64,000 nt of DNA, taken from VRUE01 sp963753245 (GTDB lineage Bacteria > Actinomycetota > Thermoleophilia > Solirubrobacterales > 70-9). Positions 51,392 to 59,807 of this stretch are shown here, piece after piece (within the stretch, counting starts at the first letter, position 1; each line of letters opens with the position of its first letter). The stretch lies in the NCBI GenBank assembly GCA_963753245.1, contig CAVWBK010000002.1:248001-312000 (forward strand), in the 5' to 3' direction. Below the pieces are notes generated by a model. It was not told where the DNA came from, did no database searches, and saw only the letters and a list, made by a program, of their open reading frames with translations. A program made the position numbers and the translations under genes.

Positions 51392-52785
51392 GCGAGCCGC
51401 GGCGGGGCTCGCCAGCGCCGGCCCGAGCGGTGGCCTTCGAGGTGATCCGCGCGACCTTCGAGCAAGACGCCCACACCGAGCGCGCCTTTCGCGAGGTCGC
51501 CGCCGTGCGCCGTCTCGGTGGCCGCGAGCGGGCCCAGGCCAAGCGCCTGGCATTCGGTGCGGTCCAGCGTCGCGGGACGGTTGATGTGGCGATCGAGCGA
51601 CTCTCCGCACGCTCGCCGCGGAGCCTCGACCCGCCGGTCCTGGCGGGACTGCGGCTCGGCCTCTATGAGTTGCTCTTCGCCGACGGGACGCCCGACCACG
51701 CCGCGGTCGACCAAGCGGTGGAGCTGGTCAAGGCGGCCGGTGCCGCCCACGCCGCGGGCTTCGTCAACGCGATCCTGCGCCGCGCGGCGCGCGAGCGCGA
51801 GGCCCTGAGCACGGAGCTTTTGGGCGATGACTCGACTCCCGAGCGGGCCGCGCTGGCTCACTCGGCGCCGCTGTGGCTGGCGCGGATGTGGTGGCAGGAG
51901 CTCGGCTCCGAGACGGCGCGCTCGCTGCTTGGTGCCTGCAACCAGCCGGCTGAGGTCGCCTTCCGGATCAACACAACCCTGGCCGGGCTCGACCGCGAGG
52001 GGATCATTGCCGCCCTGGGCGAATCGGGCGTCGAGGCCCACCCCGCCAGCGGCCCGTGGCCGCTGAATGCAGCGGAGTCGATCGTGGTTGAGGGTCGCAC
52101 CGGCGAGCTGATCCCGGCCCGGGTCAGCGCCGGCGAGCTGACCCCCCAGAGCCGGGGCTCGGCGGCGGTCGTCGAGGTGCTCGACCCTCAGCCCGGCGAG
52201 CAGGTCCTTGACCTCTGCGCCGGGCCGGGCATCAAGAGCGGTCAGATCGCGGCGCGCATGGGGGACCGCGGCGAGACGATCTCGGTCGAGCTCGACGCCG
52301 AGCGCGCCGCGGAAGTCGCCGCCCAGGCCCAGCGCCTGGGTCTGCGCAGCGTGATCGTGATCGAGGCCGACGCCACCGAGGTCGAGCTCTTCGGCGGCTT
52401 TGACCGGGTCCTGGTCGACGCTCCCTGTTCGGATCTCGGTGCCCTGGCCTCGCGACCGGACGCCCGCTGGCGCAAATCGCCGCGTTCGATCGAGCGAGTG
52501 GTCGAGGTCCAGCGCCGCCTCCTGCGCCGTGCCGTCGGAGCCCTGCGTCCGGGCGGAACCTTGGTCTATGCGACCTGCACGATCTCGCGACGGGAGAATG
52601 AGGAGCGGGTCGCCTGCCTGCTGGGGGAATCGGAAGCCGGCCAGCTGCCGGGGCTGAGCGTCGAGGACCTCGGGGCGCGCGCGCCGGAGCTCGCCTCGGC
52701 GCGTGAGAGCCGTGCTCTGCAGCTGCGCTCAGACCGCGACGGCACGACCGGATTCTTCATCTGCCGGCTGAGCAGGGATGATTGA
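51388..52785 (+). CDS. rsmB: 16S rRNA (cytosine-967-C5)-methyltransferase RsmB
   Basis: Methylates C967 of 16S rRNA. An N-terminal NusB-like RNA-binding domain (ARAVAFEVIRATFEQDAHTERAF) is followed by a Rossmann methyltransferase with LDLCAGPGIKSGQIAARM, VDAPCSDLGALASRPDARW (catalytic Cys) and YATCTISRRENEERV (second Cys). It is 465 residues. It overlaps fmt by 4 bases; the zinc-ribbon gene starts 3 bases after its stop. Confidence 0.93.
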   Translation: MSEPRRGSPAPARAVAFEVIRATFEQDAHTERAFREVAAVRRLGGRERAQAKRLAFGAVQRRGTVDVAIERLSARSPRSLDPPVLAGLRLGLYELLFADGTPDHAAVDQAVELVKAAGAAHAAGFVNAILRRAAREREALSTELLGDDSTPERAALAHSAPLWLARMWWQELGSETARSLLGACNQPAEVAFRINTTLAGLDREGIIAALGESGVEAHPASGPWPLNAAESIVVEGRTGELIPARVSAGELTPQSRGSAAVVEVLDPQPGEQVLDLCAGPGIKSGQIAARMGDRGETISVELDAERAAEVAAQAQRLGLRSVIVIEADATEVELFGGFDRVLVDAPCSDLGALASRPDARWRKSPRSIERVVEVQRRLLRRAVGALRPGGTLVYATCTISRRENEERVACLLGESEAGQLPGLSVEDLGARAPELASARESRALQLRSDRDGTTGFFICRLSRDD

Positions 52786-52788
52786 GCG

Positions 52789-53031
52789 ATGAGCGTCGAG
52801 AACAGCGAGGGTGAGAGCGCCCTGCGTCGCGCCCCCTGCCCGGGTTGCGGTGAGCCCTGGCTGCGTCCAACCCAGCTCGCCGGGCGCTTTCGCTGCGTGT
52901 ACTGTCTGCGCCGCTTTGAGTTGGTCTCCCAGTGCCCCAACTGTGGCGAACACCAGACGATCGCGCGGATGAGCACGACCGAGGACATGACCTGTCAGCA
53001 CTGCGGGGACTCGATGCTGAGGCCGGTATGA
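52789..53031 (+). CDS. Small double zinc-ribbon protein
   Basis: An 80-residue protein with four CxxC pairs: CPGC, CVYC, CPNC and CQHC. These make two consecutive zinc ribbons (about residues 17-40 and 49-75). It has no signal peptide or other domain. It sits 3 bases after rsmB and overlaps rpe by 4 bases (ATGA), so it is certainly co-expressed. Such proteins can bind nucleic acid or partner proteins; I do not recognise a named family. Confidence 0.82.
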   Translation: MSVENSEGESALRRAPCPGCGEPWLRPTQLAGRFRCVYCLRRFELVSQCPNCGEHQTIARMSTTEDMTCQHCGDSMLRPV

Positions 53032-53714
53032 GCGCGCGGATGGCCGCGCTGATCGAGGAGCGCCGCGTTGCCCCCTCGATCCTCTCCGCCGACTTCTCGC
53101 GGCTCGGGGCCCAGATTGATGAGGTGATCGAGGCCGGCGCAAGGCTGATCCACTTCGATGTCATGGATGGCCATTTTGTGCCGCCGATCACGATCGGGCC
53201 GCTGGTCGCTAGCTCGGTTGCCGACCGCCTCCACGAGGCCGGCGGGGCGCTCGATGTTCACCTCATGGTCGAGGCGCCCGAGCGCCAGATCGAGGCCTTC
53301 GCCGCCGCCGGTGCTGACTCGATCACCTTCCACCAGGAGGCCAGCGCGCACGCCAACCGAACTCTGGCCGCGATCCAGGAGCTCGGCTGTCTGGCCGGCA
53401 TCGCGATCAACCCCGGGACCCCGGTCGCGGCGCTCGCCGAGCTCGGCGATCTCGCCGACCTCGTGCTCTGCATGACCGTCAACCCGGGTTGGGGTGGCCA
53501 GTCGTTCATCGCCGGCTCGCCGCAGAAGGTCAGGCGCCTGGGCTCCCTGCTGGACGAGGCCAGGATCGAGGTCGACGGCGGCATCGACACGGATACCGCG
53601 GGCCCGATCGCGGCCGCCGGAGCCTCGCTTTTCGTCGCCGGCTCTGCGGTCTTCGGCGCCGCCGAGCCGGGCGCCGCCTACAGCGCGATCGCCGCCGCCG
53701 CCGGGGCGCGCTGA
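53028..53714 (+). CDS. rpe: Ribulose-phosphate 3-epimerase
   Basis: Interconverts ribulose 5-phosphate and xylulose 5-phosphate in the pentose phosphate pathway. Motifs: APSILSADFSRLGAQI, HFDVMDGHFVPPITIGP, DVHLMVEAP, MTVNPGWGGQSFI and EVDGGIDTDTA. ATG 53028 gives 228 residues; the open frame upstream lies over the zinc-ribbon gene. It is convergent with the antiporter gene, 11 bases away. Ribulose 5-phosphate is also a substrate of RibB, encoded 6 kb further on. Confidence 0.95.
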   Translation: MSARMAALIEERRVAPSILSADFSRLGAQIDEVIEAGARLIHFDVMDGHFVPPITIGPLVASSVADRLHEAGGALDVHLMVEAPERQIEAFAAAGADSITFHQEASAHANRTLAAIQELGCLAGIAINPGTPVAALAELGDLADLVLCMTVNPGWGGQSFIAGSPQKVRRLGSLLDEARIEVDGGIDTDTAGPIAAAGASLFVAGSAVFGAAEPGAAYSAIAAAAGAR

Positions 53715-53725
53715 GCGCGAGGAGA

Positions 53726-55525
53726 TCAGCCCCTGGCGATCAGGGCGCCGATCACCTCCTGCCACCAGGCCCTCTCAGCCGGATCGCCACCGCCGCGCGC
53801 CGCGCGCCCCTCTGACCAGCGCGCCAGCGCCCGGCGACCCCCGACCGCGACCACGTTTTCGGTGATCACCGCATAGCGACCGTCGGCGAGCGCGACCAGG
53901 GCGCTGGGGCGCTCGCGGCGGCTGCGCAAGACCGCGATCACATCGATGCCGCCAACGTGGGTCGGTGCGGAGGGGTCATCGCCGTCATCGCGCACCGGTC
54001 GTACCGAGAAGACCTGGGGGGCGCCGCGCGGCGGGAGCCGCGGCGGCGGCGGGGTGCCGATCGGCCCCTGCTGCCAGCGTCGGGTCAGCTCCTCGACTGC
54101 CTCACGCAGCTCGCCGCGAACCAGGACATGCAGCTCATCACCCTCGCGTAGCTCGGTCGAACCGCGCGGCGGGATCGCCGCGCCGTCGCGGACGATGACG
54201 TTGACGAGCGCGTCGCGCGGCAAACCCAGTTCGCGCACCAGATGCCCGGCGGCCGCGGCACCCTCGCGCAGGCGGTAGGAGATGACATCGCCTCCCATGC
54301 GCCGGATCCGTCCCGACTCAAGCAGGCGCCGGGGCAGTGCCGGCTCGTCGGTGGTCAGCCCCAGCGCCTTGGCCAGCGGCTCGAAGCTGGCGCCCTGGAT
54401 CAGGGTCGAGCTGACGACGACGAAGAAGACGATCGCAAAGAGCTGGCGCCCGTGTGCGACCCCGGCGACGACCGGGAAGGTGGCCAGCCAGATCGGCGTC
54501 GCGCCGCGCAGCCCGGCCCAGCCGAGCATCGCCCGCTCACGCAGATCAAGCGGCGAGAAGGCGGTCGCCACAAAGGCGGCAAGGGGTCGGGCGAAGAGGA
54601 TCAGCACCGCTGAGAGCGCCAGACCTTCGAAGGCGACGTCTCCGAGGCTGCTGGGGAAGACGAGCAGGCCGAGCAGGATGAAGAGGCTGATCTGGGCGAC
54701 CCAGCCGACGCCCTCATGGAAGGCGACCACGGTACGCCGGGCCGGAATGTTGCCCGAGCCAAGCGCCAGGGCGGTCAGGTAGGTGGCGAGCAGTCCCGAG
54801 CCATGGGCCACCTCCCCGAGTCCGTAGGCCAGGGCGGCGATCGCGATCGTCGCCACCGGGTAGATGCCGTCGGTCGGCAAGCGCACGCGATCAAGCGCCG
54901 CCACCGCCAGCTTGCCGAGCGCCAGCCCGACCGCGATGCCAACCGCCAGTTTGAGCGCCAAGAGCCCGGCCATGTCAGCGACCCCGTAGTTGGGCTGCTG
55001 GATCCATTCGATGAAGCCGATGACCAGCAGCAGCGCGACCGGGTCGTTCATCCCCGACTCGCCCTCAAGCGCGCGCGCCAGGCGCTTCTCCAGCTGCGAG
55101 CGTCGCAGCACGGCGAAGATCGCGGCCGAGTCGGTGGCGGCGATCGCCGCGCCGACCAGCATCCCCTCCAGGGTGCTGAGGCCAAAGATCCACTTCGCCG
55201 CCAGGCCGGCGGCGAGCGCGGTCAGCGTGGTTCCGATCGTCGCCAGCGAGGCGGCCGTGCCCAATACCGGTCGAATCTCTGACCAGCCCGCGGTCAGGCC
55301 GCCCTCAAAGAGGATCAAGACGAGCGCGATCGTGCCCAGGGTGCGGGCCAGCTCGGTGTTGTCGAATTCGATCCCGCCGAGCCCTTCTGAGCCCGCCAGC
55401 ATGCCCAGGGCGAGGAAGATCAGCAGCCCCGGGATCCGCATCCGGTCGGCGAGCAGAGCGCCGAGAATGCCGGCGGCGAGCAGAGCGCCGGCGATCAGGA
55501 TCAGCTCGGCGTCGTGTCCACCCAT
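53726..55525 (-). CDS. Cation/proton antiporter with TrkA-C domain (NhaP2/CPA type)
   Basis: A 599-residue membrane antiporter, probably K+/H+ or Na+/H+. About twelve hydrophobic segments span residues 5-390, with GAAIAATDSAAIFAVL and GESGMNDPVALLLV, the ion-binding region of CPA1 carriers. A cytoplasmic TrkA-C/RCK-C-like domain follows (about 410-485: VRELGLPRDALVNVIVRDGAAIPPRGSTELREGDELHVLV), then another ligand-binding-like part of about 110 residues. A TAGGGT box lies 9 bases before its ATG. Confidence 0.9.
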   Translation of the reverse strand: MGGHDAELILIAGALLAAGILGALLADRMRIPGLLIFLALGMLAGSEGLGGIEFDNTELARTLGTIALVLILFEGGLTAGWSEIRPVLGTAASLATIGTTLTALAAGLAAKWIFGLSTLEGMLVGAAIAATDSAAIFAVLRRSQLEKRLARALEGESGMNDPVALLLVIGFIEWIQQPNYGVADMAGLLALKLAVGIAVGLALGKLAVAALDRVRLPTDGIYPVATIAIAALAYGLGEVAHGSGLLATYLTALALGSGNIPARRTVVAFHEGVGWVAQISLFILLGLLVFPSSLGDVAFEGLALSAVLILFARPLAAFVATAFSPLDLRERAMLGWAGLRGATPIWLATFPVVAGVAHGRQLFAIVFFVVVSSTLIQGASFEPLAKALGLTTDEPALPRRLLESGRIRRMGGDVISYRLREGAAAAGHLVRELGLPRDALVNVIVRDGAAIPPRGSTELREGDELHVLVRGELREAVEELTRRWQQGPIGTPPPPRLPPRGAPQVFSVRPVRDDGDDPSAPTHVGGIDVIAVLRSRRERPSALVALADGRYAVITENVVAVGGRRALARWSEGRAARGGGDPAERAWWQEVIGALIARG

Positions 55526-55534
55526 CGAGCCAGG

Positions 55535-55540
55535 ACCCTA
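55535..55540 (-). promoter_or_regulatory. Candidate -10 box for the antiporter gene
   Basis: On the minus strand TAGGGT lies 9 bases before ATG 55525, in the short gap after the flippase stop. Confidence 0.35.
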
Positions 55541-55548
55541 GTTGAGCC

Positions 55549-56922
55549 CTAGACGTTCTCGTCGATCATCGCCAGACGGGCCTCGAGCTCCTCGGGCGAA
55601 CCGGGATCGGGCACATCGGCGGGCCGCTCGTGCGGGCGGCGATAGACGTAGTAGAGCAGCGAGAAGAGGACCCCGGCGGCGAGCAGAAAGCCGAGCTCCA
55701 CGCGGCGGAACTCGTTGGCGACCAGGGGCAGGAAGTTCCAGCCGATGAAGAGCGCGGCGCAGCTGATCCAGCGCAGCGCCGCGCGGCGCACCTGGCCCTG
55801 GGCGATGCAGGCCTGGTTGACCGTCACCGAGCCCAGGTAGAGCCCCATGCCGACCGCAATCAAAAGCAACCCGGGGCGGTCATAGGTGAACTTGTTGCTG
55901 AAGGCGATCTGCATCAATTTCGGCCCGGCGAGCAGGACGACGAGGACGACCAGCGCCGTGAAGGCGGAGATCCCGAGCAGCACGACGCGCACCGTCTTGT
56001 CGAATTCACGATCGCTCTCAACGGACTCGCTGGCGTGCAGTTTGGTCAGGTGGGGCAGGATGCTGGTCGAGACCGATTGGAAGAGCTGCAGCGGCGCGCG
56101 GGCGAGCATCAAGACGTTGAAGATGAAGCCGGCCGCCGCGGCGCCCTGCAGCCCGCGGGTGATCAGTGGACCGGCATTGAGGAAGGCCTGTTCGCTGAAC
56201 ATGATCAGGAGCACGGCGGCGGCGAAGCCGCCGCCGTGGGCGAAGGAGAATTCCTCTTCCTCCTCGGCCGCGCTCTGCTGAGTTTCGGTCTGGGCTTTGG
56301 CGCGGCGGGCGAAGGCGAAGGGGACGACCAGCAGGCTGAGCGCCGGCGCCGCGGTGATCCCGATCGCGACCGCCGACTGACCGCTGAGGATCCCGATCGC
56401 GACCATTACGGCGAAGATCGTGCGAAAGCACGATTCGGAGAGGATCAGCGCGACGAAGAGCCCGAAGCGCTGCTCGCCGGCGAGGAAGCCGCGGGCGAAG
56501 TAGCTGGCGGCGTAGAAGAGGACCGAGGAGAAGAAGACCCAGTAGAGGGTTTCGTTGCCCTCCAGCAGGCTGTTTTGGATCGGCCCGCGCAGGACGAGGG
56601 CGAGGACCGCGAAAAAGAGCGAGAGGCCGAACTGGATCGTCGAGGCGACCCGCATCGGTGGCCCGAGCGGCAGGCCTTTCAGGCGCCGTTCAGAGATGTG
56701 GCGTGAGAGCAGCTGTTCGATCGGCCTGTAGAGGGTCGAGATCGTGATGAAGACGGCTGACCAGAGCACCGTGATCTGCCCGTAGTCGGGCTTGGAGAGC
56801 ACGTGTGAGGCGATCAGGAAGTAGGCGTAGGTGATGACCCCGGTGAGGCCGACGCCGACCGCCAGAAAGCTCGCCGTTTTGCCGTAGTCGGCGGTTGAGG
56901 ACGCGGCCTGTTTTTCGCTCAT
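55549..56922 (-). CDS. Polysaccharide flippase-like membrane protein (MOP superfamily)
   Basis: A 457-residue membrane protein with about twelve to fourteen hydrophobic segments. The pattern resembles Wzx/MviN-type flippases, which move lipid-linked sugars across the membrane: SFLAVGVGLTGVITYAYFLIAS, YGQITVLWSAVFITISTLYRPIEQLL and FIFNVLMLARAPLQLFQSVSTSILPHL. A charged loop near 215-225 contains a run of glutamates. Its start overlaps the stop of the glycosyltransferase gene by 4 bases, which supports a joint role in making a surface glycan. Confidence 0.82.
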   Translation of the reverse strand: MSEKQAASSTADYGKTASFLAVGVGLTGVITYAYFLIASHVLSKPDYGQITVLWSAVFITISTLYRPIEQLLSRHISERRLKGLPLGPPMRVASTIQFGLSLFFAVLALVLRGPIQNSLLEGNETLYWVFFSSVLFYAASYFARGFLAGEQRFGLFVALILSESCFRTIFAVMVAIGILSGQSAVAIGITAAPALSLLVVPFAFARRAKAQTETQQSAAEEEEEFSFAHGGGFAAAVLLIMFSEQAFLNAGPLITRGLQGAAAAGFIFNVLMLARAPLQLFQSVSTSILPHLTKLHASESVESDREFDKTVRVVLLGISAFTALVVLVVLLAGPKLMQIAFSNKFTYDRPGLLLIAVGMGLYLGSVTVNQACIAQGQVRRAALRWISCAALFIGWNFLPLVANEFRRVELGFLLAAGVLFSLLYYVYRRPHERPADVPDPGSPEELEARLAMIDENV

Positions 56923-57902
56923 CGGCTGCGGCCGCGCTCGTAATGAGAGGGCTTGATGTCGAGCGCCAGCTCGACCCGCCTGACCCGCTCAAAGACACGC
57001 TGCGTCATCACCCGCTGGCCGGCGAGCAGGTCGCCGATCACGCCCAGCGCAAACAACTGGATCGCGGCGATGAAGAGCACCGCGCCGAGGATTAGCGACT
57101 GGATGTGGCCAGTGGAGTCGCCGTTCAAGATCCAGTCGAGCAGGAAGGGCAACCAGGCCAGGAGCGCCATCACGGCGAGCACCAGACCGGCGCTGGCGAA
57201 CACCCGCAGCGGCTCATAGCGGGTGTAGATGCGCAGGATCGAGAGCGCGTTGCGGCGCACGTAGGCGCCGGTGGAGTCAGAGAGGCGCGAGTCCCGGGTC
57301 TGGGCGTTGGTCTCGATCTGAACCTGGTCGACGGCGACCAGCAGCTTGCCGGCCTGGATCAGGCTCTCCAGGGTGTAGGTGAAGTCATCGACGACCAACA
57401 GGCCGAGGGCCGCCTCCCGGTTGTAGGCGCGAAAGCCCGAGGTGGTGTCGGCGATCTCGGTCCCCGAGAGGCGGCGAACCACCCAGCTTCCGAGCCTCTG
57501 CAGCACCTTCTTTGGGCCCGAGAAGTGCTCGATCTGCGCCACCCGGCGATCGCCGACGACCATGTCGGCCTGCCCGGCGAGGATCGGCGCGACCAGTTTG
57601 GCGACATCGGCGCCGCAGTACTGGTTGTCGGCGTCGGTGTTGACGATGATCTCGGCGCCGAGCTTGAGGCAGGCATCAAGGCCCGCCTGAAAGCCGGCCG
57701 CCAGGCCCTTGTTGTTGGTCAGGCGAACGATGTGATCGACGCCGTGCTCGCGGGCCACCTCGACCGTGCGGTCGGTCGAGCCGTCATCGATCACGAGCAG
57801 CTCGATCTCATCGATACCAGCGATTTGCGTGGGAAGATCGGCGATCGTCGCTGGCAGCGTCACCTCCTCGTCGAGGCAGGGGATTTGGATGATCAGCTTC
57901 AT
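56919..57902 (-). CDS. Family 2 glycosyltransferase (polyprenyl-phosphate sugar transferase type)
   Basis: A 327-residue enzyme. The N-terminal GT-A domain carries IPCLDEEVTL, VIDDGSTDRTV (about 37-47) and NTDADNQY (about 87-94, metal-binding DxD). The C-terminus has two membrane segments, as in transferases that load a sugar onto a polyprenyl phosphate carrier. The sugar is unknown. It is coupled to the flippase. A TACCCT box lies 11 bases before ATG 57902 on the minus strand (57914-57919). Confidence 0.9.
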   Translation of the reverse strand: MKLIIQIPCLDEEVTLPATIADLPTQIAGIDEIELLVIDDGSTDRTVEVAREHGVDHIVRLTNNKGLAAGFQAGLDACLKLGAEIIVNTDADNQYCGADVAKLVAPILAGQADMVVGDRRVAQIEHFSGPKKVLQRLGSWVVRRLSGTEIADTTSGFRAYNREAALGLLVVDDFTYTLESLIQAGKLLVAVDQVQIETNAQTRDSRLSDSTGAYVRRNALSILRIYTRYEPLRVFASAGLVLAVMALLAWLPFLLDWILNGDSTGHIQSLILGAVLFIAAIQLFALGVIGDLLAGQRVMTQRVFERVRRVELALDIKPSHYERGRSR

Positions 57903-58034
57903 CGGGCGCGCTCAGGGTACCCACGGCCCCGGTTGCGCCGTCCCCTGCACCGCTCCGCGGTCGCGATCGCATTTCCTCTGGCGAGCGGCCACGGAGCGCC
58001 GGCGCAGCCCGCCCAACTGGCTGTTGGAGGGGAG

Positions 58035-58040
58035 TAGTAT
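58035..58040 (+). promoter_or_regulatory. Candidate -10 box of the rib operon
   Basis: TAGTAT lies 28 bases before the ribD ATG; transcription would start inside the palindrome that follows. No convincing -35 box is seen. Confidence 0.4.
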
Positions 58041-58045
58041 TCGGT

Positions 58046-58063
58046 TGATTGACTGGTCAATCA
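58046..58063 (+). promoter_or_regulatory. Palindromic operator candidate upstream of ribD
   Basis: TGATTGAC-TG-GTCAATCA is a perfect inverted repeat with 8-base arms, between the -10 box and the ATG. Its AT-rich composition stands out from the surroundings. It looks like a repressor site. The 166-base gap shows no FMN riboswitch motif. Confidence 0.6.
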
Positions 58064-58068
58064 GTCTC

Positions 58069-59202
58069 ATGAACAGGCCGCTGACAGGCACCGATCGCAG
58101 CTTTATCGCGCAGGCGCTGGAGCTCGCCCAGGGCGGGCGGGGGCGGGTCAGCCCCAATCCCCTGGTCGGGGCGCTGCTCGTGCGTGGCGAGGGGGTGATC
58201 GGGGCCGGCTTTCATGCCGAGCTCGGAGGCCTGCACGCCGAGCGGGCGGCGCTCGAGGACTGTCGCGCTCGGGGCGCGGATCCGGCCGGGGCGACTTTGT
58301 ACGTGACGCTTGAGCCCTGCGCTCATCAGGGCCGCCAGCCGCCCTGCGTCGAGGCGATCCTCGAGGCCGGAATCGCCCGCGTCGTGATCGCCTCCGATGA
58401 TCCCTCCGAGAGGGCCTCCGGACGCGGCCCCAACGCGCTTCGGGCGGCGGGCGTCGAGGTCGTCTTCTGCGCGGGCGAGGAGAGTGAGGCGGCGCGCCTG
58501 CTCAACCAGCCCTTCCGCAAGCATGCGCTCAGCGGGCGGCCGCTGGTGAGGCTGAAGATGGCGATGTCCCTCGAGGGTCAGACCTCCACGGCGGTCGGCG
58601 ATTCGCCCTGGATCTCAGGCGCGCAGAGCCGCCGGCTGGTCCATCGCTGGCGGGCCGAATCCGACGCGGTCGGGATCGGCATCGGCACCGCGCTCGCCGA
58701 TGACCCGCTGCTCACCGCGCGTGAGGTGGCGGCCGCGCGCCAGCCGACCCGGGTCGTCTTTGACCGCGCGGCCCGGCTGCCGCTCGACTCGCAGCTGCTC
58801 GGCACGATTGAGGTGGCCCCGCTGGTGCTGATCAGCGCGCCGAACGCCCCCGGCGCCGCCGCGCTGCGCGAGCGGGGGGTCGAGGTGATCTTCGCCGCCG
58901 ATATCCGCGCCGCCCTCGGTGAGCTCGGCGATCGCCAGATCACCACCCTCTTGCTTGAGGGTGGGCCCGAGCTGGCTGCGGCCTTCGCCGCTGCCGGGGA
59001 GGTCGATGAAGCGCGAACCTTCATCGCCCCGATCCTCTTGGGCGCAGCCGCAGCCCGCGCCCCTGGCAAAGGGCGGGGAGGGCTAGATCAGGACCCCGGG
59101 CACGGCGCTGCCCCTGCTCCCGCGCGTCGAGTCGCTGTGTCCACCGAGGTCGAGGCAGTCGGCGCGGACACCCTGATCACGAGCCGCTTCAAGGAGTGGT
59201 GA
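58069..59202 (+). CDS. ribD: Riboflavin biosynthesis deaminase/reductase RibD
   Basis: Bifunctional enzyme. The N-terminal cytidine-deaminase-like domain has HAERAALEDC and PCAHQGRQPPC zinc ligands. The C-terminal NADPH reductase domain has RLKMAMSLEGQTSTAVGDSPWISG and LLLEGGPELAAAF. Together they convert the first pyrimidine intermediate to the reduced ribitylamino compound. ATG 58069 gives 377 residues; the upstream in-frame extension is antisense to the glycosyltransferase. The stop overlaps ribE (TGATG). Confidence 0.94.
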   Translation: MNRPLTGTDRSFIAQALELAQGGRGRVSPNPLVGALLVRGEGVIGAGFHAELGGLHAERAALEDCRARGADPAGATLYVTLEPCAHQGRQPPCVEAILEAGIARVVIASDDPSERASGRGPNALRAAGVEVVFCAGEESEAARLLNQPFRKHALSGRPLVRLKMAMSLEGQTSTAVGDSPWISGAQSRRLVHRWRAESDAVGIGIGTALADDPLLTAREVAAARQPTRVVFDRAARLPLDSQLLGTIEVAPLVLISAPNAPGAAALRERGVEVIFAADIRAALGELGDRQITTLLLEGGPELAAAFAAAGEVDEARTFIAPILLGAAAARAPGKGRGGLDQDPGHGAAPAPARRVAVSTEVEAVGADTLITSRFKEW

Positions 59203-59807
59203 TGTTCACCGGATTGATTGAGGACATCGGCAGCCTCACCGCCCTCGAGGCCGGGGCCGAGGGCGCGACTCTGCGGATCTCGACCAGCCTCGCCGGCCAG
59301 ATCGCGAGTGGAGACTCGGTCGCCGTCGATGGCGTCTGCCTGACCGCCAGCGCCGTCGATCCAGCAGGCTTCAGCGCAGAGGCGATGAACCAGACCCTGC
59401 AGCTGAGCGCGCTCGGGGGGCTTGAACCGGGCGCCCGGGTCAACCTGGAGTTGGCGCTGCGAGCCTCGGCACGACTCGGGGGCCACATCCTGCAGGGCCA
59501 CGTCGATGGCGTCGGCGAGCTGCTCACGGTCAGCGAGGAGGGTTTCGCGCGTCGTCTGCGCGTCGGCCTGGGGCCGCAACTGATCCGCTACCTGGTGAGC
59601 CGCGGTTCGATCGGCTTGGCCGGCGTCAGCCTCACCGTTGCGGCGCTCGGCGAGGATTGGGCCGAGGTGGCCTTGATCCCCGAGACGCTCGAGCGCACGA
59701 ACCTTGGCGAACTCGAACCCGGGGCCCGGCTGAACGTCGAGTGCGACATCGTGGCGAAGTACGTCGAGCGGTTGGTGTCACCATTCACAGGAAAGGATCA
59801 GGCGTGA
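59202..59807 (+). CDS. ribE: Riboflavin synthase, alpha subunit
   Basis: Dismutates two molecules of dimethyl-ribityllumazine to riboflavin. It starts with the canonical MFTGLIEDIG at ATG 59202. Two homologous lumazine-binding barrels are visible, with SVAVDGVCLTA and GSIGLAGVSLTV as matching parts and GGHILQGHVDGVG between them. It is 201 residues, normal. It overlaps ribD by one base and ribBA by four. Confidence 0.95.
   Translation: MFTGLIEDIGSLTALEAGAEGATLRISTSLAGQIASGDSVAVDGVCLTASAVDPAGFSAEAMNQTLQLSALGGLEPGARVNLELALRASARLGGHILQGHVDGVGELLTVSEEGFARRLRVGLGPQLIRYLVSRGSIGLAGVSLTVAALGEDWAEVALIPETLERTNLGELEPGARLNVECDIVAKYVERLVSPFTGKDQA

Noticed and set aside
52932..53027. N-terminal extension of the rpe frame
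   Set aside because: It shadows the zinc-ribbon gene; ATG 53028 forms an ATGA overlap and precedes conserved sequence.
57766..58068. N-terminal extension of RibD
   Set aside because: It overlaps the divergent glycosyltransferase gene and the palindromic operator; ATG 58069 directly precedes conserved RibD sequence.
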